Numbered from the stretch's first letter, positions 8,071 to 17,311 are shown. The stretch: 64,000 nt of DNA from Chryseobacterium oryctis (GCF_025971925.1 NZ_JAPDHV010000004.1:248001-312000), one strand, 5' to 3'. A program made the numbers and translations. The notes: generated by a model from the letters alone, not told the origin.

Positions 8071-10386
8071 TTAAACCTCCTGCAAAGAAAACTCTTCACT
8101 CGCTTCTTTCGAAGCCTTTACCATTGCTATCAAGGCTTTCTCTGTTTCGTCCCAATGACGGGTTTTTAGTCCGCAATCAGGATTTACCCAAAGTTGCTGA
8201 GCTGGAATGACAGCTTGAGCTTTTTTCAATAATTTTAGCATTTCTTCTTTTGATGGAACTCTAGGCGAGTGAATGTCATAAACTCCTGGTCCGATTTCGT
8301 TTGGATATTTGAAATCTGCAAAAGCATTCAGTAATTCCATTTGACTTCTAGAGCATTCTATTGTGATGACATCAGCATCCATATCTGCGATATTTTGAAT
8401 AATATCATTGAATTCAGAATAACACATGTGTGTGTGAATTTGTGTTGCATCTTCCACGCCACTTGCCGAAATTCTGAAGGCTTCAACTGCCCATTTCAGA
8501 TAATTTTGCCAATCAGATTTTCTTAACGGAAGTCCTTCACGAATCGCCGGTTCATCAATCTGAATGATTCTGATTCCGGCTTTTTCCAAATCATTCACTT
8601 CATCACGAATTGCCAATGCAATTTGTTTACAGGTAAGAGAACGAGGCTGGTCATTACGTACAAAAGACCATTGAAGAATCGTTACAGGACCGGTTAACAT
8701 GCCCTTTACCCATTTTTTCGTTAAAGATTGGGCATATTCCGACCAATAAACGGTCATAGGATTGGATCTGTAGACATCTCCGAAAATTACAGGCGGTTTT
8801 ACGCAGCGACTTCCATAGCTTTGAACCCAACCGTTTTGAGTAAAAGCAAATCCGGCTAATTGTTCTCCGAAATATTCCACCATGTCATTTCGTTCAAATT
8901 CTCCGTGAACCAGCACATCAATCCCGATTTTTTCCTGCCAACGGATAGTTCTTTCGGTTTCCTGTTTTAGTAAAGTATCGTATTGTTCGGAATTTAATTC
9001 CCCTTTTCTGAATTTTGAACGCCAATTTCTTACTTCTTTAGTTTGAGGAAAAGAACCTATGGTTGTTGTCGGAAATAAGGGAAGCTGTAGAATTTCCTGT
9101 TGAGATTTTTTTCTTATTTTAAATGGAGATTTTCTTTGTGCATGTTGCCCTGTTGTTGAATTCACAAGGTTTTTCACGTTTTGGTTGTGAATGAGTGTGG
9201 AAGTTTTTCGACTTTCAATTATTTTTCTGTTTTCGGCTAATTCTTGTAAAATACTGTAATCAGGGTTTTCTGAAGCTAGTTTTTTCAGCGTAACAATTTC
9301 CTGTACTTTTTGTTTGGCAAAAGCCATCCATTGTTTGATTTCGGGAGATAAAATTTCTTCGTTTTTCTCCGAATCTAGGTCAAAAGGAGAGTGAAGCAGG
9401 GAGCATGAAGGTGCAACAAAAACTCTTTCCGAGCCTATTTTCTGAACTGCTTTTTCAATGAAACTTAAAGATTTTTTATAGTCGTTCTTCCAGATATTTC
9501 TTCCGTCTACAACTCCTAAAGAAAGACTCAAGTTGTGTGGAATTATATGTAAAACTTCATCCAACTGTTCCGGGCTACGAACCAAGTCAATATGTAAAAC
9601 ATCGACAGGAAGAGACGTTGCTAAGGAAAGATTATCTTTTAAGCCTTCAAAATAGGTTGCAATAATAAATTTAAGATTAGGGAATTGTTTTCTGATTTCA
9701 GTGTAAATGAGTTGATAGGTTTCCTTGGTTTTTTCGTTTAAATCTAACGCTAAAAAAGGCTCATCAAACTGAATATATTCTGCACCATGATTTTCTAATT
9801 CCTTTAAAATATCAATATAAACAGGAACTAACTTCTGTGCTAAATCTAATTTATCAAAATCTTCCTCTTTTTCTTTTCCAAGTAATAAATAGGTCAGTAA
9901 ACCAATGATTACAGGCTTAGCATTAATTCCCGTTTGCTTTGAATTAATAAATTCCTGAATGATTTTGTTTGAAAATAAACTGAATTCCTGATTTTTCTGA
10001 AATTCGGGCACGATATAATGGTAATTGGTATCAAACCATTTGGTCATTTCCATTGCTGTAATATCCAATCCGTCATTTTGATAACCTCTTGCCATGGCAA
10101 AGTAGAGGTCAATTTCGGATTTTTCGGAAGCAATTTCCTGATAACGTTCAGGAATGGCTCCAACGGTTAAAGTCATATCCAAAACCTGGTCATAATACGA
10201 AAAATCATTACATGGAATAAGGTCTATTCCTGCTTCCTGCTGAATTTTCCAGTTGTGTAATGCGATGTTTTTTCCAATTTCCAATAGTTCGTCTGCTTCG
10301 ATTTTACCTGCCCAATATTGTTCACAGGCTTTTTTGAGTTCTCTGTCGCTACCAATTCGCGGATAGCCAAGTAGGTGTGTTTGCAT
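8071..10386 (-). CDS. metE: Cobalamin-independent methionine synthase
   Basis: A 771-aa protein of full MetE length. It transfers the methyl group of 5-methyltetrahydropteroyl-triglutamate to homocysteine. The N-terminal barrel begins QTHLLGYPRIGSDRELK. The C-terminal catalytic barrel keeps the zinc ligands His653 and Cys655 (HTHMC), Glu677 (IECS) and Cys738 (NPDCG). Transcription runs through a cobalamin riboswitch upstream, so the gene is probably shut off when vitamin B12 is present and a B12-dependent MetH can act. Monocistronic, with its own terminator. Confidence 0.97.
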   Translation of the reverse strand: MQTHLLGYPRIGSDRELKKACEQYWAGKIEADELLEIGKNIALHNWKIQQEAGIDLIPCNDFSYYDQVLDMTLTVGAIPERYQEIASEKSEIDLYFAMARGYQNDGLDITAMEMTKWFDTNYHYIVPEFQKNQEFSLFSNKIIQEFINSKQTGINAKPVIIGLLTYLLLGKEKEEDFDKLDLAQKLVPVYIDILKELENHGAEYIQFDEPFLALDLNEKTKETYQLIYTEIRKQFPNLKFIIATYFEGLKDNLSLATSLPVDVLHIDLVRSPEQLDEVLHIIPHNLSLSLGVVDGRNIWKNDYKKSLSFIEKAVQKIGSERVFVAPSCSLLHSPFDLDSEKNEEILSPEIKQWMAFAKQKVQEIVTLKKLASENPDYSILQELAENRKIIESRKTSTLIHNQNVKNLVNSTTGQHAQRKSPFKIRKKSQQEILQLPLFPTTTIGSFPQTKEVRNWRSKFRKGELNSEQYDTLLKQETERTIRWQEKIGIDVLVHGEFERNDMVEYFGEQLAGFAFTQNGWVQSYGSRCVKPPVIFGDVYRSNPMTVYWSEYAQSLTKKWVKGMLTGPVTILQWSFVRNDQPRSLTCKQIALAIRDEVNDLEKAGIRIIQIDEPAIREGLPLRKSDWQNYLKWAVEAFRISASGVEDATQIHTHMCYSEFNDIIQNIADMDADVITIECSRSQMELLNAFADFKYPNEIGPGVYDIHSPRVPSKEEMLKLLKKAQAVIPAQQLWVNPDCGLKTRHWDETEKALIAMVKASKEASEEFSLQEV

Positions 10387-10564
10387 TTCTGTAAAGTCTT
10401 TTAATTAAACAATTATTCAAAAGTTCTTTAGTGCTTCGAAATGCTTTCGTAAAATGAAATTGATGAACAGGATATAATAATGACGTAATTTTTCCATTAA
10501 CGAAAATACGTTCAAGTATATCATCTTTCTAATCCAAAAACTCCAAATCGCGAGAGCATTGATC

Positions 10565-10715
10565 ATTCGGAAAAGGCAGGTCTCCTGACTTGTAACAGTT
10601 TTGTCATCCTTCCCGTTTTCACAGTGGATATGAGTCGACAAAACCTTTGATAGATTACTTACAGTTGCGCGACAGCTCGTGATTTTCACACGATTCCCTA
10701 TTAATTTACGTTATG
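10565..10715 (-). promoter_or_regulatory. Cobalamin (B12) riboswitch controlling metE
   Basis: Read on the minus strand, the segment contains the ordered conserved blocks of the cobalamin riboswitch: GGGAA, GTGAAAATC, GCGCAACTGTAA, CCACTGTG, GGGAAGG, and finally AAGTCAGGAGACCTGCC (plus positions 10575-10591), which is the B12 box. It lies about 180 bp upstream of metE on the same strand. Binding of adenosyl- or other cobalamins is expected to reduce metE expression. Confidence 0.92.
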
Positions 10716-10830
10716 CAAAACCTTTTCCGTTTGATGAAGTATGTAAAAGAACAAAATGTGATGTAAAGGTATTAATTAAAGTGAATTGATTGGTTTTAAT
10801 TTAAAAATTAAGTATTATATTTTGTTTTAA

Positions 10831-10863
10831 TTGGATTTAAAAGTTTATTATTCTGTATTTTTG
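10831..10863 (+). promoter_or_regulatory. Bacteroidota-type promoter of the Lrp gene
   Basis: TTG at 10831-10833 is followed, after 22 bp, by TATTTTTG at 10856-10863, which fits the TTG-N17-23-TAnnTTTG consensus of Bacteroidota sigma factors. The predicted transcript would start about 25 bp before the GTG start codon. Confidence 0.55.
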
Positions 10864-10894
10864 AAAAATAATCATTTAAAAAGAATATTATTCT

Positions 10895-11356
10895 GTGGAA
10901 AGGCTTGACGAAAAGGATTTACAGTTGCTTAGAATCCTTCAAAAAAATGCGAAATTGACGGTAAAAGAGTTGGCTAAAGAAGTTAATCTTTCGGCATCAC
11001 CTGTTTTTGAGCGTATGAAAAGACTGGAACAGGAGGGATATATCAAGCATTATGCAGCTATTTTAGAAGCCGAAAAGCTGAATCGTGGTTTTACGGTTTT
11101 TTGTCAGGTGAAGCTGAAAATTCATGACCGTTCTGTTGGGAATCAGTTTGTGGAAGATATTTTAAAGATTGATGAGGTTGCAGAATGTTATAATATTTCC
11201 GGTGATTTTGATTTTCTATTGAAAGTTCAGGTGAGAGATATGAAACATTATCAGGATTTTGTGTTCAATAAGTTAGGTTCTGTAGATTCTATCGGAAGTA
11301 CGCATAGTACATTTGTGATGGCGGAAGTGAAAAATATTCATGGAGTGAGTATTTAA
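10895..11356 (+). CDS. Lrp/AsnC family transcriptional regulator
   Basis: A 153-aa protein with a GTG start and no better ATG nearby. An N-terminal winged HTH (DLQLLRILQKNAKLTVKELA, then the recognition helix around SASPVFERMKRL) is joined to a RAM/AsnC effector domain (SGDFDFLLKVQVRDM near residue 105). These proteins sense amino acids and regulate amino-acid metabolism as octamers. It lies divergent to metE across a 508-bp gap, so a role in methionine or branched-chain metabolism is possible, but the target is not shown by sequence. Confidence 0.92.
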   Translation: MERLDEKDLQLLRILQKNAKLTVKELAKEVNLSASPVFERMKRLEQEGYIKHYAAILEAEKLNRGFTVFCQVKLKIHDRSVGNQFVEDILKIDEVAECYNISGDFDFLLKVQVRDMKHYQDFVFNKLGSVDSIGSTHSTFVMAEVKNIHGVSI

Positions 11357-11367
11357 TATAAGAAAAC

Positions 11368-11387
11368 AGCATCAACTTTCTGATGCT
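11368..11387 (+). terminator. Possible weak terminator hairpin after the Lrp gene
   Basis: AGCATCA-ACTTTC-TGATGCT forms a 7-bp stem 12 bp after the stop codon, but only an interrupted T-rich tract follows. It may act in 3' end formation. Confidence 0.35.
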
Positions 11388-11446
11388 ACTCATTGTTAAT
11401 ATTCTTTTAAATCACATTTAAACCTGTATTTTTCAGTAATATTATT

Positions 11447-12070
11447 TTATCTGTTATTTTTTAGTAATCCATTTATAGTATGATATTGACTTATTTTTTT
11501 TGTAATTTGAGAGAATAAACTAATTAGCTTTGTGTTTAGTTTTATTGTTTCAATAGAAATGTCTAAAACTTCTTCTTCATCGATATTAAATATTTGCTCT
11601 AGAAGTTTTGTTTTACTTTTGTTTCTGTGGGCTATTGTTTCGTGTCGAATTTCTTTGAAAAAAGCTGTTCTTTTTTTCTTTAATTGATTAATTTCTTTTC
11701 CAATTTCATTTAAAGATGTTATAAATTCTAAAAAATTTATTTCTTTTAATTCATCACTTAATTCCTTTCCTAAAATATTATTTATATCATTAAAATATTC
11801 ATAGATGGTTAAGCAAATTATTCTTGCATAAAATTTATTTTCAATTTCATTATTATTTTTATTCAGGTTGTTTGAACTAATAATTAAATCACTCTGAATT
11901 GTCTTAACATAAATGCAAGTTTCATAAAAATTTATATATCGAAAATTGTTTCGAGCTTCCATCCCTTTGCAAAATGCAAAATCTTGTATCAATCCTAAAT
12001 TTAAATCTTTAAGAATTTCGTTTATATCCATAATATTGGTGAAATTACTATTTGGAATTCTGTTAATCAA
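11447..12070 (-). CDS. Hypothetical helical protein with HEPN-like motif
   Basis: A 207-aa, largely helical, soluble protein. Its notable feature is the segment IRHETIAHRN at residues 141-150, giving R142-x5-H148. The R-x4-6-H pattern in a helical context is the hallmark of HEPN ribonucleases and resembles AbiU2-like HEPN proteins of phage-defence systems. No nucleotidyltransferase-type antitoxin is adjacent. The ATG at 12070 overlaps the end of the upstream gene by 8 bp; a second Met at residue 14 (12031) is an alternative. Function is therefore unproven; an abortive-infection RNase is one possibility. Confidence 0.6.
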   Translation of the reverse strand: MINRIPNSNFTNIMDINEILKDLNLGLIQDFAFCKGMEARNNFRYINFYETCIYVKTIQSDLIISSNNLNKNNNEIENKFYARIICLTIYEYFNDINNILGKELSDELKEINFLEFITSLNEIGKEINQLKKKRTAFFKEIRHETIAHRNKSKTKLLEQIFNIDEEEVLDISIETIKLNTKLISLFSQITKKISQYHTINGLLKNNR

Positions 12071-12647
12071 ACCTTTCTTGTTGTAAATAAGTCAGAGTTG
12101 CACCTTTTATAAAATCTTCAAGAGATGTTTCTTTTACGGCAGATTTGTTGGTAAGCTCAATAAGATATACAATAGAATTATTTCCCAATTTACTGTCTTT
12201 GTAAGTAAATTTGATTACTTTGGTTTTCGGGTTTGAACTTAACGGACTTATTTCAGAGGTATTGCTCAATTTCACATTGTTTACATCAAAACCGGCTCTT
12301 GGATCTTTCTGTAATTTCAAAAATCTTTTTTGAGTTTTATCGGTGGTTTCGTCCAAGAATTTTTGCATCTGATAATCTGTTAAAAGCTGTGGATAAAGTA
12401 ATCCTTCTTTCAGCAAAGAACTCATAATTTTATCAGATTTATCATAGTAAAAAAACTTATCGTCAAATTGAACCTGAGTATTAGTTACTGTGATTTTTCC
12501 TTCAAATTTTTTATAATTTTTTTTCTTGTATTCTTTTTTATACTGCTCGATATTTGCTTGTTCTCTCGGGCTTGGTTTTTCACTTTTCTGCCCAAAAAGA
12601 TTCATTGACAATAACAAAGAAAGACTTAGTGTATACAACAGTTTCAT
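12063..12647 (-). CDS. Secreted protein of unknown function
   Basis: A 194-aa protein beginning with a clear signal peptide (MKLLYTLSLSLLLSMNLFGQ, cleavage near residue 20), followed by a very Lys-rich segment (about residues 22-50) and a mixed alpha/beta region without a recognised domain. It is probably periplasmic. It sits inside a run of six minus-strand genes, 34 bp after the nudK-like gene and overlapping the next gene by 8 bp, so it is likely cotranscribed with them. I do not recognise the family. Confidence 0.75.
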   Translation of the reverse strand: MKLLYTLSLSLLLSMNLFGQKSEKPSPREQANIEQYKKEYKKKNYKKFEGKITVTNTQVQFDDKFFYYDKSDKIMSSLLKEGLLYPQLLTDYQMQKFLDETTDKTQKRFLKLQKDPRAGFDVNNVKLSNTSEISPLSSNPKTKVIKFTYKDSKLGNNSIVYLIELTNKSAVKETSLEDFIKGATLTYLQQERFD

Positions 12648-12681
12648 AATGTTATGTTTTTAATTAACTAATTTTTAAAAT

Positions 12682-13263
12682 TTACAAAATATTTTTAAGA
12701 CGAAGGTGCTGAATCAACATGATTGTTTTCGCATCTTTTATTTCTCCTGAATCTATCATCGTAAGAGTTTCTTCAAATGGAAGTTCCAATACTTCAATGT
12801 TTTCGCCTTCATGTTCCAATCCTCCTCCGTCTGCAATTTTCATTTCTTTTGAATATTCGGCGACAAAAAAGTGAAGAATTTCAGTAACAGAACCTGGAGA
12901 CATATAGGCTTCGAAAATTTTTTCAACTTTAGAGATTTTATATCCTGTTTCTTCTTCGGTTTCTCTTTTTATGCATTCTTCAGGGTTGTCATCATCTAGC
13001 AATCCTGCACAGGCTTCAATTAGCATTCCTGTTGGGTTTCCGTTGATGTAAGTTGGTAATCTGAATTGTCTCGTCAGAATTACTGTTTTAGACTCTTTAT
13101 TATACAGCAAAATAACTGCTCCGTTTCCTCTGTCATAGGCTTCTCTGCTTTGTTTTTCTACTGTTCCGTCTTTTTTTTGAATATTGAAAGTTACTTTTTT
13201 TAAAGTATACCAGTTGTCTGATAAAATTTCAGTTTTTTCAATACTAACGTTCGTATTTTGCAT
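12682..13263 (-). CDS. nudK: NUDIX hydrolase, GDP-mannose pyrophosphatase-like
   Basis: A 193-aa NUDIX protein close to the length of E. coli NudK (191 aa). The NUDIX box is visible as [15 protein letters not shown] followed by RETEEETGY, with the usual preceding Glu-ACAG context. The sequence around [14 protein letters not shown] and the C-terminal [20 protein letters not shown] segment are typical of the NudK branch, which hydrolyses GDP-mannose to GMP and mannose 1-phosphate. It is located in the middle of a minus-strand group and is not obviously linked by function to its neighbours. Confidence 0.82.
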   Translation of the reverse strand: MQNTNVSIEKTEILSDNWYTLKKVTFNIQKKDGTVEKQSREAYDRGNGAVILLYNKESKTVILTRQFRLPTYINGNPTGMLIEACAGLLDDDNPEECIKRETEEETGYKISKVEKIFEAYMSPGSVTEILHFFVAEYSKEMKIADGGGLEHEGENIEVLELPFEETLTMIDSGEIKDAKTIMLIQHLRLKNIL

Positions 13264-13298
13264 TAATTTTATAATCTTGATTGAATATTTTTATATCA

Positions 13299-14204
13299 TT
13301 ACTTTTTTAGCAAATCTTCCAAAGCCAATTTCAAATCAGGAAACTCAAAAGTAAAACCTGCCTCCTGAATTTTCTGAGAAGACGCTCTAGAACCTTCAAG
13401 CAAAGCACTTGCCAATTTGCCAAATAAAATCTTTAAAATGAAACCCGGTACATTGGGCATAAATAATGGTTTTCTTAAAACTTGGGCAATTTCTTTGGTG
13501 AAATTTTCATTCGTTGTATGCTGTGGTGAAGTTGCATTGTAAGCTCCATCAATATTGGGGTTTTTTAAAGCAAATTCATATATCGAACAAATATCTTTAA
13601 TATGAATCCAAGGCATATATTGTTTTCCACTTCCTAAAGGTGAACCAATATAATTTTTAATCGTTGGAACCATTTTTTTTAAAGCACCTTCTTTTTCGGA
13701 AAGTACAACAGCAGTACGAAGTTTTACAACTCTTTCTGCAAGATTTTGGAGTTTGAATTCATCTGCAGCTTTTTCCCAAAGTACGACAACTTCACTCAGA
13801 AAATCATTTCCGGGTTTATCATTTTCATTAAAAATTTTATCTGTTGTTTCGGTTCCGTAATAATTAACTCCTGAAGCGGTAATGAAAGATTTTAATGTAA
13901 TATTTTTCTTTTTCAGAGTGGTTAAAAGCAGATTTGCAGAGTCAACCCGACTGGAAATGAGTTCTTTTTTTCGTTCTTCGGTCCAGCGTTGTTCAGAAAT
14001 GTTAGCTCCTGCTAAATGAATGATATGTGAAACGTTTACAAAGGCGGATTCATCAATAATTTGCTTTTTTACATTCCATTCGTATTGGTTGTTTTGTGTT
14101 TTTTTACGGGTTAAAAATCTAATTTCATAGTCTTTTCCAATCATTTTTGCTAATTCTTTAGCAATGGTTCCGTTGGCTCCTGTGATTAAAACAACCTCTT
14201 TCAT
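13299..14204 (-). CDS. TIGR01777 family NAD-dependent epimerase-like protein
   Basis: A 301-aa atypical short-chain dehydrogenase related to YfcH. It starts with a Rossmann dinucleotide loop (ITGANGTIAKELA) and contains the HLAGANI block, the SGVNYYG catalytic-region block, and PWIHIKDI near residue 200. The C-terminal part (NFTKEIAQVLRKP, then PGFILKILFG) matches the DUF1731 tail of this family. The substrate is unknown throughout the family. It is 35 bp upstream of nudK on the minus strand and probably shares its transcript. Confidence 0.88.
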   Translation of the reverse strand: MKEVVLITGANGTIAKELAKMIGKDYEIRFLTRKKTQNNQYEWNVKKQIIDESAFVNVSHIIHLAGANISEQRWTEERKKELISSRVDSANLLLTTLKKKNITLKSFITASGVNYYGTETTDKIFNENDKPGNDFLSEVVVLWEKAADEFKLQNLAERVVKLRTAVVLSEKEGALKKMVPTIKNYIGSPLGSGKQYMPWIHIKDICSIYEFALKNPNIDGAYNATSPQHTTNENFTKEIAQVLRKPLFMPNVPGFILKILFGKLASALLEGSRASSQKIQEAGFTFEFPDLKLALEDLLKK

Positions 14205-14226
14205 AATGGTATTTTGTGTATGTTTT

Positions 14227-14565
14227 TTAATTCTTTACGATTAAAACAAAATCTTCCTCCAAAAGTTTATAACCATAGTCATAAATGAATTTGTATTCAG
14301 AACCGTTTTTGTAAACTTTTGTATTGGTAAAATAGTCAAAGTCAAAACCTAATTGGCTGAGTTTTGATTTTGCAATTTTAGTCTTTCCTTCAATATTAAC
14401 TTCTTTTAAAATTCTATAGTTTTTTCGAAGTTTATTATTTACATTTCTCATCAAATTTGATGAGTCTTTGTTTTGTTTATTGTTGTAGGCGTTTCGACAG
14501 GCATCATTACAAAATTTTTTGTCTGACCGACCGACTATTTTTTCGCCACATTCGAGACAGTTCAT
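14227..14565 (-). CDS. Small zinc-ribbon protein of unknown function
   Basis: A 112-aa protein whose first 25 residues form a Cys4 zinc ribbon: Cys3, Cys6, Cys19 and Cys23 in a CxxC-x12-CxxxC spacing, similar to the DUF2116 zinc ribbons. The remainder is basic at first and ends in a short alpha/beta segment (SKLSQLGFDFDYFT). It has no signal peptide. It lies 6 bp after the HPP gene and 22 bp before the epimerase gene. A nucleic-acid-binding or assembly role is possible, but nothing specific is shown. Confidence 0.75.
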   Translation of the reverse strand: MNCLECGEKIVGRSDKKFCNDACRNAYNNKQNKDSSNLMRNVNNKLRKNYRILKEVNIEGKTKIAKSKLSQLGFDFDYFTNTKVYKNGSEYKFIYDYGYKLLEEDFVLIVKN

Positions 14566-14570
14566 AATTT

Positions 14571-15173
14571 TTATTTTTTCATTTTATGTATGTGCTGATG
14601 TTTTTTCTTTAATAATCGCTTAATTCTACCATGAGTGGGATATGCTCTATTCGGAGTAATATTATTGAAAATTAAAGCTATCAATAATAAAATTATACAT
14701 CCCGATAAAACAGGTGAGATAACGTACCAATAACCTAATTCGGGAATCTTACCTGTTGAACTTACCGCAATCAGTGCAGTTGCACCTCCCGGAGGATGCA
14801 AAGTTTTTGTGTATTGCATCAAAACAATAGAAAGTGCTACAGCTAAAGGTGCTGAAAGCCAAATAATATCAGGAACAATTTTATAAATAGTAACTCCGAC
14901 TATTGCTGAAATGACATGACCTCCAATTAAATTTCTAGGTTGTGCAAGCGGACTTTGAATGGCTCCGTAAATCAAAACACTGGATGCTCCGAAAGAACCG
15001 ATAAGAAAAATGTTTTCTGTTGCAGAAAGAGAGTGAGATTGTATAAAAGCAATAATGCCAATTCCGAAAAAAGCTCCTAAAAAAGACCAAAAATGTTCTT
15101 TATAATCAACCAAGGTTTCTTTATAAATTACATATTTTGATACCCTAAAACTTCTCTTAATTGTCTTCTTCAC
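14571..15173 (-). CDS. HPP family integral membrane protein
   Basis: A 200-aa protein with four or five hydrophobic segments and the family motif HPPGGATALIA near residue 127. HPP proteins include plant and cyanobacterial nitrite transporters, but the role in Bacteroidota is not settled. It has a basic C-terminus (KRLLKKKHQH). It is first in the six-gene minus-strand group that continues to position 11447, with very short gaps between the members. Confidence 0.88.
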   Translation of the reverse strand: MKKTIKRSFRVSKYVIYKETLVDYKEHFWSFLGAFFGIGIIAFIQSHSLSATENIFLIGSFGASSVLIYGAIQSPLAQPRNLIGGHVISAIVGVTIYKIVPDIIWLSAPLAVALSIVLMQYTKTLHPPGGATALIAVSSTGKIPELGYWYVISPVLSGCIILLLIALIFNNITPNRAYPTHGRIKRLLKKKHQHIHKMKK

Positions 15174-15201
15174 TATTGCTTTATTTTATGTAAAGATAAA
15201 C

Positions 15202-15245
15202 ATTTATCCGTTTGTAAACGACTGTGAATGAATTTAAATAGCTTT
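15202..15245 (+). repeat. 44-bp intergenic repeat, copy A
   Basis: Matches 18615-18658 at 38 of 44 positions in the same orientation. The shared core is ATTTATCCGTTT, then AAACGACTGT, then ATTTAAATAG. The internal hairpin that is perfect in copy B is degraded here. It lies between the 3' end of the broken TPR regulator and the start of the HPP gene. Confidence 0.7.
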
Positions 15246-15291
15246 ATGGTAATATCTATGAATTAATCAAAAAAAATAAGAGGCTGAGAAA

Positions 15292-17070
15292 TTAATCCAA
15301 CAAATTTTGTATGAATAATCTGATATCTTGTTCTTTACTCAACCCCAGTTTTTGTTTTAATCTGTGTTTGCTGATTCTCACTGTATTGGGGTCTGCTTTC
15401 AAGATATTTGAAATCTGTTGATTGTTCATGTTTAAATAAATAAAAGAAGCATATTTTACATCAAGATTGGTGAGCTTTCCTTTTGCTATTTCGTCAAGTT
15501 TTTTATAAAAATTAGGATGAATTTTTTGCACCATTTCCTGCACAGAAGTGAAATCTTTATCAATCCATGATTCATTTTTAATTAATTTTGAATATTCAAC
15601 TTCGTTTTTCTTTTCCAGCTTGTCTTTAAGTGACATCAATATTTCATTCTTATGTTTCACCTGCAATGATGCAACCAAGGCTTGTTTTTGCAGTTGTTCT
15701 TGTTGTAGTACCAATAATTCTTGTTCGGCTTTTATCCGGAATTTTTCTTCCTGCTCTAATTGAAATTTTAACAGGTGTTCATGATTTTGCGCTTCTAATA
15801 ATTCTACTGTTTGTTTTTTTGTTTTTATTTTGCTTTTTAAAACATAAATGACCAATCCCAAAATGATAATTGCTAAGATTAACAGAAAAAAATAGAACAT
15901 CCTTTCCCTATTATAAGATTGATTACGTTCCTGAAGTTGTTTAATTTCTGTTTCTTTTTTCTCTGTATTATAGAATATCTCTAGCGATTTTGTATTGTTA
16001 GCATAGGAATTAAGATAGATATTTTTCAGGTAATCATTTAATTCTGCCTGATACTTCAATGCATTTTTGCAATCTCCCAATTCCTGATATGCTGCCGATA
16101 AATAGGATAAAGTATATTCTAGATATTCTTTTTTAGGGCTTTTAGTATTTAGCAACTCATTATAAGCTTTCTTAAAATATACTAGAGCTTCCTTATTTTT
16201 TTTGTTTGAAAAGTAAAGGCCTCCAATGTTATCATAGACGAGTACAAGTTCACTTCTATTGTTTGGTGAGCTTAAAAATATTTTTTCGGCTTCTTTAAGG
16301 ATGTTTAATGTTTCTGTAAGATTGTTATTGTGAGTTCTTGTATATGCAAGTGAATAGTTAACATAAGCAAATCCTAATGTCCTTTTTTTTGCATGTTCAT
16401 TGGTGATTAATTTAGCCAGATTAATGGATTTTTTTAGATAATGACTTGCTGAATCCAGATTTTCTTCTTTAGTCGGGAGTCATCTGCAATCTTCTAAAAA
16501 ATAAGAACCTTTTACAAGTGTTGCTCGAGCTTTTAAGTATTTATTATTTGTTTTCTGCGCATGATCATAGGCTTTCTGTATGTATGTTTTATTATTGGCT
16601 TCCAAAACATTTTGTTTTTGGGCTTTATATTGCTCCAAATACAGAATTGTTAGTATATAATTTTGGTCAACATGTTTAGAGAATTCATTAATTGCCGAGT
16701 TGAAAGATTGAAATGCTAATTGGTATTTTTCGAGATAATTATAATATGACATATATGCATAGTCTACATATGCCATATCTAGTTTAGATTTAGTCGAATG
16801 AGCTAATTGTTTTGCTTTTTGTAATGAAAGAACAGCTTTTTTTTCATCTTCTAATTTGAGATAGTAAAAAAAATAGAAAACATAGCCTAAGATCTGAGTT
16901 GATTTATTTTCTGAATGAATGAAATTTCTATCTAATTGTCTTTTTACTTCAACTAGGTTTTTTTCATACAGCTGATTTTCAACTTCTTGCATGTTCATAT
17001 TATTGTCACTACCCTGAGCGAAAAAAAATTGTGTCATAAAGGAAATAATAATCAGTGTACTTTTTTTCAT
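15292..17070 (-). pseudogene. TPR/HTH sensor-regulator interrupted by an in-frame TGA
   Basis: One reading frame runs from the ATG at 17070 to 15292 and is broken only by TGA at 16480-16482 (codon 197 of 593). The first part encodes a signal-like hydrophobic N-terminus and TPR-like helices. Translation past the stop continues the helical repeats without a gap (for example FLEDCR then LPTKEENLDSASHYL), followed by more TPR helices, a membrane segment near MFYFFLLILAIIIL, a coiled coil and a C-terminal LuxR/SchA-type HTH (NMNNQQISNILKADPNTVRI). This architecture is common for Bacteroidota sensor-regulators. There is no ATG restart for about 100 codons after the stop; TTG codons exist. A nonsense mutation or a sequencing error explains it best. 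Confidence 0.85.
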
Positions 17071-17286
17071 GTAATTCTTTTGTTGTTAGTAATTTATGTT
17101 TGTTTATATGTGGGAGATTTTCTTATTTATTAGGTGTTGGTCTTGGTTTTCTGTGTTAATCGTCATTAAAAGAGAATTACAATTGCTCTAATCTTTTTTT
17201 TCATTTATAAAGAATGAAAGTCATGACTGTTCGAATGTTTCTCAGATTTTCCCAATTCAAAGAATTATTATATCATCTTCACTTAG

Positions 17287-17311
17287 ATTTCTAGTTTGTC
17301 AAACTAGAAAT
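17287..17311. promoter_or_regulatory. Perfect 25-bp palindrome, candidate operator
   Basis: ATTTCTAGTTTG at 17287-17298 and CAAACTAGAAAT at 17300-17311 are exact reverse complements around a single T. It lies 217 bp upstream of the TPR regulator start and no T run follows, so an operator is more likely than a terminator. Confidence 0.5.

Larger units (their letters stand above)
10387..10894. other. 508-bp gap between metE and the Lrp gene
   Basis: The metE-side part holds the cobalamin riboswitch (10565-10715) and about 180 bp of leader that must contain the expression platform. The right-hand part is AT-rich and contains the Lrp-gene promoter at 10831-10863. An open frame on the minus strand at 10417-10689 lies on top of the riboswitch and is not considered a gene. 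Confidence 0.8.

Noticed and set aside
10417-10689. Minus-strand 90-codon open frame upstream of metE
   Set aside because: It lies on the conserved blocks of the cobalamin riboswitch, so the sequence is constrained as RNA; the protein shows no recognisable features.
16480-16482. Selenocysteine or other recoding at the in-frame TGA
   Set aside because: The position is in a TPR helix without redox context, no downstream stem-loop stands out, and the family does not use selenocysteine to my knowledge.
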